A stretch of DNA of 40,159 nucleotides from an uncultured Saprospirales bacterium (GTDB taxonomy: Bacteria > Bacteroidota > Bacteroidia > Chitinophagales > Saprospiraceae): the NCBI GenBank assembly GCA_937864265.1, contig CALMIR010000130.1:1-40159 (forward strand), in the 5' to 3' direction. Made by a program: the position numbers and the translations under genes. How positions within the stretch are numbered: position 1 is the stretch's first letter; every line of letters starts with the position of its first letter. Shown piece by piece: positions 23,981-32,762 of this stretch. The notes below the pieces were generated by a model. That model was not told the origin of the DNA. It made no database searches and was given only the letters and a program-made list of their open reading frames with translations.

Positions 23981-24132
23981 CTTTTTCTATTCTGTTCGGA
24001 AAGGCGCGCAAAAGTTTACAAAAGATTAATACTGGACTATGCCTTGTTTCTTTATTTTTGTGTTCGAAAAACGCCTCACCCGCTAACCGGAATAAAGCCT
24101 GTCATTTTTTTTTAATCTCAATAAGCTGAATA

Positions 24133-25440
24133 ATGAAAAGATTAGTATTCCTCCCAATTGCTCTGCTATTGCACAGCAGCCTTTTTGCCCAGCTCAATCC
24201 GGGCGATATTATGTTTGTGTCGTTTAATGCCGATGGCTTCGATGGTTACCAGATTGTAGCTTTAGCTCCGATTCCGGCTAATACGACCATTTATTTTACG
24301 GATAATGAATGGACAGGAGCCGGATTTAATTCTGGTGAGACTTTCTGGATTTGGTCAACTGCTTCTGAAATTGTAACGGGCTCGGTATTGTTATTTGTAG
24401 ATTTCAATCATGATACTAACCCTTTATTCAATAGCCAAGCCGTAGCTGATATGGACCCTCCTGAAGTTAATATAGGATCTGTGGACTGGTTTTACGATTC
24501 AAGGACTGCTCCTAATGGAAACGGAAGTGGCTTAGCTGCTGGAGGAGAAAGCATCTTTGCCTATTTGGGAACTGGTATTCTAGCGCCTACTACTTTTTTA
24601 ACTGCTTTTACCACAGATTCATTTGCCGGCTGTACTTTAACTGGGGCTGCAAGCGTGTTAGCTATTGGCTCGAATGTTGTTAGTTTGAGTGGCAACCGAG
24701 ATGTCTGCGTTTTCGATAACGATGGCACCAATGATACTAGCGTTACCCTCACCTGCAATGGCACCATCGCCCAATGTGCCGCTATGATCGCTAATGCTTC
24801 AAATTGGCAAACAGATGATGGACCTTCCGACCAAGATGCCGATGCCAATCACCCCAATTTCCCGCTCAACATCATTACCTCCGGCACCCTTTTCCCCATC
24901 GAGCTAGTCTCCTTTGAAGGCCGCATCCAGGAAGACGGCATCTTGCTGGAATGGATCACGGCCTCCGAGAGCAACAACGACTATATGGCCGTTGAGCGCA
25001 GCGCCACAGGCCGCGACTTTGTGGAGCTGGGCCGCATCTCCGGGCAGGGTACCAGCTATGACTTGCAGCATTATCAGTTTTTGGATAAAAATCCACTGCC
25101 AAGCGTGAACTACTACCGCCTGCGCCAAGTGGACTTCGATGGCCGCAAGGAATACCACAAGGTGATTGCATTGGATTACAAGGGTCCGTTCAAAGGCCAA
25201 ATCGCCAGCTTATTTCCCAATCAGGTAGCTCAAATGGCCACCCTACAATTGCCAAGCGCCCTTAACACAGACCTCGAAGCCAGGGTGTACAACCTGATGG
25301 GGCAATGGGTAGCCAGTTTCGACATACCCGCCGGTACCGATGCTTATGAAATGGACTTGGCCCATCTAAGCACCGGCCAATATGCCGTGTTGGTGACGAT
25401 GGGTCAACAAACGGAGGTATTGCGCTTTAACAAGCTGTAA
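24133..25440 (+). CDS. Secreted protein with T9SS C-terminal sorting domain
   Basis: Predicted protein of 435 residues. A signal peptide (MKRLVFLPIALLLHSSLFAQ) is followed by a beta-rich domain opening LNPGDIMFVSFNADGFDGYQ (about 21-250); this resembles lamin-tail-like or choice-of-anchor domains but is not assigned. Then comes a linker module, FPIELVSFEGRIQEDG through YYRLRQVDFDGR (about 257-340), and the T9SS type A sorting signal (about 350-435) with SLFPNQVAQMATLQL, VYNLMGQWV and LSTGQYAVLV. The protein is likely exported to the cell surface by the type IX system. Its stop is 4 bp from the stop of the next, convergent gene, which shares the linker module. A TATTTTTG box at 24053-24060 could be its -7 element. 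Confidence 0.85.
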   Translation: MKRLVFLPIALLLHSSLFAQLNPGDIMFVSFNADGFDGYQIVALAPIPANTTIYFTDNEWTGAGFNSGETFWIWSTASEIVTGSVLLFVDFNHDTNPLFNSQAVADMDPPEVNIGSVDWFYDSRTAPNGNGSGLAAGGESIFAYLGTGILAPTTFLTAFTTDSFAGCTLTGAASVLAIGSNVVSLSGNRDVCVFDNDGTNDTSVTLTCNGTIAQCAAMIANASNWQTDDGPSDQDADANHPNFPLNIITSGTLFPIELVSFEGRIQEDGILLEWITASESNNDYMAVERSATGRDFVELGRISGQGTSYDLQHYQFLDKNPLPSVNYYRLRQVDFDGRKEYHKVIALDYKGPFKGQIASLFPNQVAQMATLQLPSALNTDLEARVYNLMGQWVASFDIPAGTDAYEMDLAHLSTGQYAVLVTMGQQTEVLRFNKL

Positions 25441-25444
25441 GCCC

Positions 25445-27079
25445 TCATTCCAGTATGATTTTTTCCACGCCTTGCCCGCATTTGGATGTCCATTGCAATA
25501 AATAGACACCTGGTATCCAGTGTGCAGGAATGGTAAAAGATTCGAGCGGAGAATTCGACTGGTAAATCTGCTGCCCTTGTAGGCTGTAGATGGCTATTTC
25601 TTCCATACTTTCTTCTGCTGGCCAGTTGATGCCATCTCCTTTTTGGAAAACATTTTTGCTCCATGCTGAGCGGCAAGGTGCCCAATGGGCTACCTCTAAG
25701 CTGGAAAAATCGTATTGACCATCGAAATCCACTTGCTTCAACCGATAATAATTGAGGCCCTGTTCCGGGGAAGTGTCCAGCCAATGGTAATGTTGTCTTA
25801 TTGCGCTATTCCCTGCCCCTTTGACTTGGGCAATGGGTAAGAAGTTGTACCCGTCATTGCTGCGCTGTATTTCAAAATAATCGTTATTTGACTCCGACCC
25901 AGTTGCCCAATGTAGTTCAATCCCCGCTTGCACGGTGTTTGGTTCAAAAGAAAGCCATTGGACAGGCACTAAGGGATTTTGCAATTGCAGGAGGAACAGA
26001 CCATACTCTGTATCCGAGGCAGCTATCACGCCGCTGGCAAAAAAAGGATAGACACCCCAATTGTTTTTGGTACCATTATAGCTCGTATTGTTCGGATTGG
26101 TGTCGTAGTAGCCAATGCGGTAAGGTGCCAGCGGGTTGGCAATATTATATACCTGAACCCCATCCTCGTAATAAGAGACATACAAGAGGTTTCCCACCAC
26201 AAAAGGGTTGTGTGGCGTACTGTTGAGGTACTGCGGTGCGAGGAGCGGATCTTTAATCGAGGCGACAACCTGCATGGAATTCAGGTTGATCACGCGAAGG
26301 GGCAGCCCAAAAGGAACTTCTTCTGCAAAAATGGCATACTGGCCATCAGCAGTCAACCAACTACTGTGGTTGTAGCCACTGCCGATAGTATAATCCAGGG
26401 CAATAGGATTATCCGAATTGCTGAAGTCGTACACATAAAACCCACTATAGCCATGAGAACAATAGGCTATATCGTCGCGCACATACACATCGTGCACATA
26501 AGCATTACTGGGGCCACCTATCAAGTCGAGGCGGGTATCGCCGATTTTAGCCGGGCTGCTAGGGTTGGCACCTACATCCAGTACGATCAGGCCTTCTGAG
26601 AGGGTATTAGAACCCGCCACGTACAATCGCCCGGAGCTGCCATCTATATAAATATTGTGCGCCCGCTGAAAGTCGGTCGTAATCTGATTGACCTTGGTTA
26701 CACTATTGGGCAGGTTTTGCAAATCAAAAACAATTAGCCCTTCTGTACCTTGGTCGGCTACCCCATAAGCATAGTGTCCATAGGTTTTGAAATCCCGCCA
26801 TATAGAGCTTGCCCCGCCATTAAAAGAAGCGATCAGCGTTGGCGTTGCCGGATTACTGATGTTGAAAAAAAGGATTTTTTGTGCCGTACCCAGGATGACA
26901 TATTCGCCACCCAGTTGATCTGAATACCCCCAAACGTCGTTATACTGAATACCGGAATACGTGATCAGGGTGTTGTCATCCCAGTTAGTCCATAAGGCCA
27001 TATTACTGGCCTGCTGACCCGGCATAGATTGGAGCGATAAGCCCACCAAAGCGGCTATTAAAATTTTCTTGTGCATCAT
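25445..27079 (-). CDS. Choice-of-anchor B / LVIVD-repeat secreted protein (T9SS cargo)
   Basis: Predicted protein of 544 residues. A signal peptide is followed by a beta-propeller of LVIVD-type repeats, for example ILFFNISNPATPTLIASF, LIVFDLQNLPNSVTKVNQI, LIVLDVGANPSSPAKIGDT, FYVYDFSNSDNPIALD and VQVYNIANPLAPYRIGYYD. This pattern is that of the choice-of-anchor B family. A linker module (about 385-455) with ATGSESNNDYFEIQRS and NYYRLKQVDFDGQYDFS resembles the one in the convergent gene, and a T9SS-like C-terminal domain with IYSLQGQQIYQ and PGVYLLQW ends the protein. Start at MMHKK (27079, or one codon later). Surface localisation is inferred; ligand unknown. Confidence 0.87.
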   Translation of the reverse strand: MMHKKILIAALVGLSLQSMPGQQASNMALWTNWDDNTLITYSGIQYNDVWGYSDQLGGEYVILGTAQKILFFNISNPATPTLIASFNGGASSIWRDFKTYGHYAYGVADQGTEGLIVFDLQNLPNSVTKVNQITTDFQRAHNIYIDGSSGRLYVAGSNTLSEGLIVLDVGANPSSPAKIGDTRLDLIGGPSNAYVHDVYVRDDIAYCSHGYSGFYVYDFSNSDNPIALDYTIGSGYNHSSWLTADGQYAIFAEEVPFGLPLRVINLNSMQVVASIKDPLLAPQYLNSTPHNPFVVGNLLYVSYYEDGVQVYNIANPLAPYRIGYYDTNPNNTSYNGTKNNWGVYPFFASGVIAASDTEYGLFLLQLQNPLVPVQWLSFEPNTVQAGIELHWATGSESNNDYFEIQRSNDGYNFLPIAQVKGAGNSAIRQHYHWLDTSPEQGLNYYRLKQVDFDGQYDFSSLEVAHWAPCRSAWSKNVFQKGDGINWPAEESMEEIAIYSLQGQQIYQSNSPLESFTIPAHWIPGVYLLQWTSKCGQGVEKIILE

Positions 27080-27159
27080 TGTTTATGTTGTTAGCGATCA
27101 ATTGCTTTGTTATTGGCGCTTGGGGCTTATGTCCTTTAGTCGGTAACCCCAAAATCAAG

Positions 27160-28173
27160 CTATCCGCCAATAGTGGACATCGATTCCGATATGGGATGAT
27201 TGATCTGGCGGCGCATTTCCGCCTCTTTGCCATCTTTTGCCCGATTGCTCAGCGCATCCAAAAAAGCCTCTTGCAACTGTATATCACTTGCGCCCGCCCG
27301 CATCAAATCGCGCACATTGAAAACGCCATCGTCATAAAGGCAGGTCTTTAACATGCCGGTAGGCGTCAGGCGAATGCGGTTGCAGGTGCCACAAAAGGTA
27401 CGGCTATAGGCCGCAATAATGCCAATTTTGCCCTTATACCCAGGTATGCGATAGTGGTAAGCCGTTGAATGGGGCGGATCGGGTAGTTTCTCGATCTGTG
27501 GGAAATGAGCTTTCAAGTGAGCCAGTATTTGCCGAAAATCCCAAAAGGCGGCTTCTTCCTGCCGCCCTTCCCCGTTGAATGGCATTTCCTCTATAAAACG
27601 CACACTGATGGGATGCTCTTGCGTCAGCCTCGCCATCGGGATAATATCTTCCGTATTTCTGCCCGCCATCACCACCGTATTGGTTTTGACCTCCATGTTG
27701 TGCTGTAAAAGTGCTTGCAGGGTTTGTTGAACAGCTTGGAAATTATCGCGGCGGGTAATTTGGAAAAATCGATCCGAATCCAGGGTATCCAAGCTCAAAT
27801 TGACTGCGTGTATGCCGATCGCCTTTAGTTGAGGCACCAAAGCTTCCGTGAGTGTGCCGTTGGTGGTAATGTGTACTTGCCGTATGCCTTCGATTTGGCA
27901 CAATTGCTCTAAAAAATCCATCATGCCCCGACGCACAAAAGGCTCTCCCCCTGTGATGCGCACCTTGTCGATCCCCATGGCAGCCAGCAAAGTAATGAGG
28001 CGGTACATTTCTTCATAGCTGAGCAGGTCTTCCCGATCCACGTATTCGATCCCGGATTCCGGCATGCAATAAAAGCAGCGCAAGTTGCAACGGTCGGTCA
28101 CCGCCAAACGGAGGTAATTGATCTGGCGACCGTGGTTGTCGTACAAGCGTGCCGAGCCATTCTGGTATTGCAT
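27160..28173 (-). CDS. moaA: GTP 3',8-cyclase MoaA
   Basis: Predicted radical-SAM enzyme of 337 residues for the first step of molybdopterin synthesis: GTP is rearranged to 3',8-cyclo-7,8-dihydro-GTP. The N-terminal [4Fe-4S] cluster motif has Cys29, Cys33 and Cys36 in VTDRCNLRCFYCMPE, followed by RITGGEPFVRRG. The second cluster's Cys residues are in FCGTCNRIRLTPTGMLKTCL (about 262-281), and the protein ends in the conserved Gly-Gly. Other moa genes are not adjacent in this window. Confidence 0.95.
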   Translation of the reverse strand: MQYQNGSARLYDNHGRQINYLRLAVTDRCNLRCFYCMPESGIEYVDREDLLSYEEMYRLITLLAAMGIDKVRITGGEPFVRRGMMDFLEQLCQIEGIRQVHITTNGTLTEALVPQLKAIGIHAVNLSLDTLDSDRFFQITRRDNFQAVQQTLQALLQHNMEVKTNTVVMAGRNTEDIIPMARLTQEHPISVRFIEEMPFNGEGRQEEAAFWDFRQILAHLKAHFPQIEKLPDPPHSTAYHYRIPGYKGKIGIIAAYSRTFCGTCNRIRLTPTGMLKTCLYDDGVFNVRDLMRAGASDIQLQEAFLDALSNRAKDGKEAEMRRQINHPISESMSTIGG

Positions 28174-28293
28174 TCCTAAAGCTTTGAGGATATAACAAAA
28201 AACGGTTTTCTATAGGTTTGGAAAATGGGAAAATGACTACAAACTTAATAAAAATACCCCTTTTTTTCCCACACCATTTGTCAAAGAACCAAA

Positions 28294-28325
28294 ATACCGA
28301 TGCACGAATGAACGAGCATCGGTAT
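28294..28325 (-). terminator. Terminator after the CxxCH surface protein gene
   Basis: ATACCGATGC (28294-28303) and GCATCGGTAT (28316-28325) form a perfect 10-bp stem with a 12-base loop. On the minus strand the stem is followed by TTTT, giving a modest U-tract. It lies 28 bp downstream of the stop at 28354. Confidence 0.7.
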
Positions 28326-28353
28326 CTTTGAGGAGCTTTATGTTAAGCTACAA

Positions 28354-29181
28354 TTATTGTTTCACTAAAATCTGCTGGGCAACGCCGCTCTCATTGCTGA
28401 TTGTCAGACTGTAGTGTCCGCTTGCCAAATGACCGATATTCAGTTGTTCCTGTTGGAAGCCATTGTTCAGGTTAAAGGATGTTTCCATCACTAGTTGCCC
28501 TTGCATGTTGCTGACGCGCACCTGATACAAGCCGCCTTTTTTGGCATTCAAATCGAGGAAAACCAACTCTTTTGCCGGATTCGGATAGATGGCAAAAGTT
28601 TCCAAAATTTCCTCTTTGGTACCTACCGTGATTTCTTCCAAAACAACCGGGTTGTTCAAAAATACAGAGCCGTCGCCACTGTTGGCATTATTTCCATTGA
28701 CCGCGGAAACAGCAGCGTAGAAATTAACATTCCCCGTACCCGCAGGTGGCGCTGTCCAATCAATCTGAAAGGAAGGGCTACTGCTGCGCATGCTGTGCTC
28801 GGCATATTGACGGTTGTTCAGCGGCGTAACCTGGATACCGGCAGGCGGGTTGCTGAAATTGCCTGCGTTGGCATTGGCGTCGGTCAATGCGACGGCCTGA
28901 AAACCATAGCCTACGGGGTTTCCCGTTGCATTGATATTGATCGCCATTTTGTAGGTCTTACCAGGTTCATAAGCGGTAATGGGCAGGCCTTCTTCTAATA
29001 CCTCTAAGGTCATGGTAGGCGAAAAAGCGCCAGCGTTGTGGCAAAATGCGCAAGGTCCTGGACTTACGGGCGACCCCGTCCTATCCAGCATTTGCACCTC
29101 TGCCGGGCCACCGGAATTGTTCCAAAAAAAGAGCGCTAAGCCAAGTACGGTCAAAAAGGTGTAAACAATCTTTAATTTCAT
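28354..29181 (-). CDS. Choice-of-anchor V-type secreted protein with CxxCH and T9SS domain
   Basis: Predicted protein of 275 residues. After the signal peptide (MKLKIVYTFLTVLGLALFF) comes GSPVSPGPCAFCHNAGAF, with the haem-c-type motif Cys44, Cys47, His48. A Reeler-like domain follows (MTLEVLEEGLPITAYEPGKT, GYGFQAVAL, APPAGTGNVNFYAAVSAVN). The C-terminal sorting domain has ILETFAIYPNPAKELVFLDL, VRVSNMQGQLV and LASGHYSLTI. The combination matches choice-of-anchor V proteins. Whether the CxxCH binds haem is unknown, as no second ligand is obvious. ATG 29181 is chosen over an upstream frame start at 29223, because the extension is hydrophilic and lies in a hairpin region. Confidence 0.85.
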   Translation of the reverse strand: MKLKIVYTFLTVLGLALFFWNNSGGPAEVQMLDRTGSPVSPGPCAFCHNAGAFSPTMTLEVLEEGLPITAYEPGKTYKMAININATGNPVGYGFQAVALTDANANAGNFSNPPAGIQVTPLNNRQYAEHSMRSSSPSFQIDWTAPPAGTGNVNFYAAVSAVNGNNANSGDGSVFLNNPVVLEEITVGTKEEILETFAIYPNPAKELVFLDLNAKKGGLYQVRVSNMQGQLVMETSFNLNNGFQQEQLNIGHLASGHYSLTISNESGVAQQILVKQ

Positions 29182-29210
29182 AAAAATGAGCTTTTGGTTT
29201 GAAATGTAAT

Positions 29211-29242
29211 CCTGCCATAGCAAATCGGTTTGCCATAGCAGG
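29211..29242. promoter_or_regulatory. Hairpin in the leader of the CxxCH protein gene
   Basis: Two copies of TGCCATAGCA (29213-29222 and 29231-29240) flank CAAATCGGTTTG. The whole folds as a stem with outer arms CCTGC/GCAGG, inner arms GCAAA/TTTGC and a TCGG loop. It lies 30 bp upstream of the ATG at 29181. On the minus strand it is preceded by AAATTTGCA, a possible -7 region, so the mRNA may begin with this hairpin. Confidence 0.4.
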
Positions 29243-29354
29243 ATGCAAATTTTACACCTTTATGACATTTGAAAAAAACGAAAGTTGCCCTATTTCATCC
29301 AATTGCTAAATAGCTTGCAAAAAGAACATCAAAAAGTCCGCCAATAAGACTGCT

Positions 29355-29900
29355 CTACATCAATCCATTTTCGGGCTTTTTTCCTTGTACCCCTTTAAAA
29401 AATTGCATCACCCGCGCCATATCCAACTCCATATCAGCAGTCGGCAAAAATGGCGGAGCAAAGGCAACTTGTTTATTGCCGTAATCGAGTCGCACCAACA
29501 CAATGGCTACGCCAGCGCCTTTGGCGATGTAATAAAAACCCGTTTTGAGCTTGCCCACTTTTTTCCGGGTACCTTCTGGAGCAATGGCGATGGAAAATTT
29601 TTTTTCCTTTTTGAAAATTTCGACTACGGCATCTACAAAGTTGCTGTTTTTCGAGCGATCGACCGGATACCCCCCCAACCAGCGGAAATACCAGCCAAAT
29701 GGCGGGATAAAGAGCGATTTTTTACCTACAAAATTGGTACCCATTTTCAAAATGCTGCGCGTCAGTATGCCCAAAACGAAATCCCAATTGGACGTATGTG
29801 GTGCAGCCACCAGCACATATTTGTCGGGAAAGGCATCGAATGGTTTAACAATTTCCCACCCCGACAGGTGCAAAATTTGCCGGCTAAGCCATCTAAACAT
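29355..29900 (-). CDS. PlsC-family 1-acylglycerol-3-phosphate acyltransferase-like
   Basis: Predicted protein of 181 residues with the acyltransferase motif I HTSNWD (His35, Asp40), motif II-like GYPVDRSKN and motif III APEGTRKK (Glu109-Gly110). The length and the absence of long N-terminal membrane helices match the short Bacteroidota form often annotated as acyltransferase of unknown acceptor. It may acylate lysophosphatidate or an ornithine-type lipid; the sequence does not decide. Divergent from the outer-membrane protein gene at 30076. Confidence 0.9.
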   Translation of the reverse strand: MFRWLSRQILHLSGWEIVKPFDAFPDKYVLVAAPHTSNWDFVLGILTRSILKMGTNFVGKKSLFIPPFGWYFRWLGGYPVDRSKNSNFVDAVVEIFKKEKKFSIAIAPEGTRKKVGKLKTGFYYIAKGAGVAIVLVRLDYGNKQVAFAPPFLPTADMELDMARVMQFFKGVQGKKPENGLM

Positions 29901-30075
29901 GTCTGTTGATTTTTTGCTTTGTCAATTCTTCGATAAAAGATACGCAAATTTCCAGTTTGTATAAAAAAATCCCAGCATTGGCCGAAAAAAAATAGTGGTT
30001 AGCCCTCCTTAAAAGCATCTTTAAGCATTAATCACTCACGAAACACCTTAACAATCAATCAAAACACCACTTAAA

Positions 30076-32463
30076 ATGAAAGTTCAACTTACCCGACTGT
30101 TTTTTTTAGTAGCCCTTTTTTGCCTTAGCCATTACAGTTTTAGCCAATCTTCCCTCAGCGGCCAGGTCATCAGCGACGCTGGTAAAGCAGCTGAAACGGT
30201 AAATGTGCTATTGTACAGTGCCACCGACTCCATTATTGTAAAAATGGAGCTGAGCGAAAGCGACGGCAGCTACCGTTTCCGCCAACTGGACACCGGCGAT
30301 TATTACCTGCAAGTGACTGGAATTGGTTACAGCGATTATTTTTCCGAAAGGTTTGCCCTGGCAGAAAAAGAAGAAAAGGTACTGCCTTTAATTGAATTGG
30401 AAAGCGGGGCAGAAATGCTCAGTGAAGTGGAAGTAACAGCTAAAAAACCTTTGCTGGAACAGCGAGCAGGCCGACTGATTGTGAATGTCGATCAAAACAT
30501 CACCGGGCAAGGGGGCAGCGTCACAGATTTACTTAAAAAAGTGCCTGGCCTGGTGGTTGTGAACAACCGCATCTCAATGGCGGGGCGCTCCGGCGTTACC
30601 ATCCTGATTGATGGCCGCCCAACCAAATACATGGACATCGAATCGCTGCTCCGCGAAATGCCCGCCGATAATATTGCCCGCATCGAAGTCATTTCCCAAC
30701 CAGGCGCTGCATTTGATGCAGAAGGCACTGGAGGCGTGATCAATATTATCCTCAAGAAAAATGCACTATTGGGCACCAACGGCAACGTCAGCTTGGGCGT
30801 AGGCTATGGCGAACTTTGGAAATACCGACTGAATGGCGCGGTCAACCACCGCTCCGGCCCCTGGAATTTATCCCTCTCCACAGGCTACAACAACCGCACC
30901 TGGGTGGAACGCCTGGATTTGGAGCGTATTTTGCCCGATCGCTCTTATGTGCAAAACAACTACGAACCGGGCGATCCGCGCTCTGTTTATCTAAGATTGG
31001 GCGCCGACTACAGCATCAATGACAAACAAACCATCGGCATCAACCTGCACGGCTCGCGCAGCAACAACGAAAGAACCAACACCAACGAAACCGTCGTCGT
31101 TAGCAAAGAAGGCGTCGAATTGGAACGTTTCGTTACCGATAATGTACAGGATCGCTTCTGGCGCTCCTATACTGCCGACCTTTTTTACCGTTGGAAAATA
31201 GACACCCTCGGACAGGAATTGTCTTTTGATGCCAACTATGCCAACTACCACCGCGATGCCCTCAGCGAACTGATGACTACTGGCGCAGACTTCGAGCCGA
31301 GAAGAAATGATGAACCGGCGGAAACCTACATTTATGCCAGCCAACTGGATTACAAGCTGCCTTTAAGCAAAAAATTGCTTTTCCAAACTGGCGGAAAAAT
31401 CAGCGCCACCCGCCTGGACAATGAGCTGATCGCCAGCCTCTTCATCAATAACAATTGGACCAACGACGTGCTGCGCAGCAACACGTTCAAATACGATGAA
31501 GATATTTACGCCGCCTACACTTCTTTCACCTACACCCAAGATAAGCTGGAAATTAATGTCGGCTTGCGTTATGAAGATTCTCACGCGGTGGGCTTTAGCG
31601 AAACGCTGGATTCTACCATCGACCTCACCATTCGGAAACTGTTCCCCAGCGCCAGCATCAACGCCCCTTTGTTTGGGCCTATGGGCTTGAGCCTTTCGTA
31701 TAGCTACCGCATTGAGCGTCCGGGTTATTACGATTTGAACCCTTTTGTTTCCTACCTCGATCCCCTTACTTTTAGCAAAGGCAACCCTTTCCTGATTCCA
31801 GAACTGACCCATAGCGGCCAAATTTCACTGACTTATGAAAAGCAGCCTTTTTTCAACCTCTCTTACGATTATACCTCAGATGTACTCACGGAGGTCATCG
31901 AACAGGACGACGAAACCGGGGAAGCTTTCCAAACGGATATCAACCTCGACCAATACATCCGCTATGGGGGTAGCCTCTTCTTTCCGCTCGATTTTATCGC
32001 TAAGCCCATTTCCGGCTACGGGGGCTTTATGCTCTTTTACCACGACTACCAAGCCGAATACTTGAACAGCGAATACCTGCAAAATCAGTGGACGACCAAT
32101 GCTTTTTTGCAGGTGAATGTGAGCTTACCACAAGAGTGGAAGCTGGAAGTCACTGGTTGGTTCCAGGGCAAAGGCTTGGACGGTATCATCCGCCACGAGT
32201 CAATGTACGGGGTGGATGCCGGTATCCAAAAAAAGTTTCTGGACGACCAGTTGCGCTTTGAACTGAGTGCAGATGGCATCATTCAAAAGTTTTTCCAAGG
32301 CAAAGTGGATTATGCCAACCTAGATTTCAACATCCTTTCCCAATGGGAAGCACCTATTTTTCAAACGCGCATCACCTGGAATTTTGGTAATAAATACCTG
32401 AAAGACAGGGAAAACCGCAAAGCAGCTTCCGAGGCAGAAAGGCAGCGGGCACAAGGAAATTGA
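30076..32463 (+). CDS. Outer membrane beta-barrel protein (TonB-dependent receptor-like)
   Basis: Predicted protein of 795 residues. After the signal peptide (ending in FSQS) comes a carboxypeptidase-regulatory-like domain (about 27-115: SLSGQVISDAGKAAETVNVL, then DGSYRFRQLDTGDYYLQV). A plug-like segment follows (about 118-230: VTDLLKKVPGLVV, GVTILIDGRPTKY, IARIEVISQPGAAFDAEGTG, GVINIILKKN). The rest is a large beta-barrel with IERPGYYDLNPFVSYLDPLT typical of the OMP_b-brl_3 family. No TonB box is obvious. Such proteins import ligands or act as gated channels; the ligand is unknown. It stands alone, followed after 87 bp by the tRNA gene. Confidence 0.9.
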   Translation: MKVQLTRLFFLVALFCLSHYSFSQSSLSGQVISDAGKAAETVNVLLYSATDSIIVKMELSESDGSYRFRQLDTGDYYLQVTGIGYSDYFSERFALAEKEEKVLPLIELESGAEMLSEVEVTAKKPLLEQRAGRLIVNVDQNITGQGGSVTDLLKKVPGLVVVNNRISMAGRSGVTILIDGRPTKYMDIESLLREMPADNIARIEVISQPGAAFDAEGTGGVINIILKKNALLGTNGNVSLGVGYGELWKYRLNGAVNHRSGPWNLSLSTGYNNRTWVERLDLERILPDRSYVQNNYEPGDPRSVYLRLGADYSINDKQTIGINLHGSRSNNERTNTNETVVVSKEGVELERFVTDNVQDRFWRSYTADLFYRWKIDTLGQELSFDANYANYHRDALSELMTTGADFEPRRNDEPAETYIYASQLDYKLPLSKKLLFQTGGKISATRLDNELIASLFINNNWTNDVLRSNTFKYDEDIYAAYTSFTYTQDKLEINVGLRYEDSHAVGFSETLDSTIDLTIRKLFPSASINAPLFGPMGLSLSYSYRIERPGYYDLNPFVSYLDPLTFSKGNPFLIPELTHSGQISLTYEKQPFFNLSYDYTSDVLTEVIEQDDETGEAFQTDINLDQYIRYGGSLFFPLDFIAKPISGYGGFMLFYHDYQAEYLNSEYLQNQWTTNAFLQVNVSLPQEWKLEVTGWFQGKGLDGIIRHESMYGVDAGIQKKFLDDQLRFELSADGIIQKFFQGKVDYANLDFNILSQWEAPIFQTRITWNFGNKYLKDRENRKAASEAERQRAQGN

Positions 32464-32481
32464 TTTTTTTACCCATACATG

Positions 32482-32512
32482 TTGCGCAATCTTAAAAAAG
32501 CCCTTATATTTG
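32482..32512 (+). promoter_or_regulatory. tRNA promoter
   Basis: TATATTTG (32505-32512) is a perfect -7 box. At the -33 position the sequence is TTGC (32482-32485), and shifting by one base gives GTTG, so this box is weak. Transcription would begin near 32518, about 33 bp before the mature tRNA. Confidence 0.6.
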
Positions 32513-32550
32513 CATCCGCAAAAACAACAAGGCTTGTTTAGCGCAACGGC

Positions 32551-32623
32551 GGTGCGGTAGCTCAGTCGGTAGAGCAATGGACTGAAAATCCATGTGTCGG
32601 CGGTTCGATTCCGCCCCACACCA
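32551..32623 (+). tRNA. tRNA-Phe (anticodon GAA)
   Basis: A 73-base cloverleaf: acceptor 32551-32557, D arm GCTC/GAGC, anticodon stem ATGGA/TCCAT with loop CTGAAAA (anticodon GAA at 32584-32586), variable GTGTC, T arm GGCGG/CCGCC with loop TTCGATT. The CCA tail is not encoded. Acceptor strands GGTGCGG and CCACACC leave one C-A mismatch at the fifth pair. Confidence 0.95.
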
Positions 32624-32629
32624 CAAAAC

Positions 32630-32665
32630 AAAAGGGCGACTTGAAATAAGTTGCCCTTTTTGTTT
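32630..32665 (+). terminator. Rho-independent terminator of the tRNA
   Basis: AAAAGGGCGACTT (32630-32642) pairs with AAGTTGCCCTTTT (32648-32660, one G-T wobble) around a five-base loop, and TGTTT follows. It ends tRNA transcription before the his promoter. Confidence 0.85.
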
Positions 32666-32762
32666 ATTCTAATTGATTGTGTACTTCATGCCTTTCTTCT
32701 CCGATATTTTCATTTTCCTCACATTCTATCTTTTAATTTCAACCTGCGGATGAAAATTATTT

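Noticed and set aside
24053-24060. TATTTTTG as a full promoter for the gene at 24133
   Set aside because: The -7 box fits but no TTTG lies at the expected -33 spacing, so it is mentioned only within the gene entry.
25979-26599. Open frame of 206 codons on the plus strand opposite the LVIVD protein gene
   Set aside because: The minus-strand product has continuous LVIVD repeats; the opposite frame has no recognisable feature and its repeats mirror those of the real gene.
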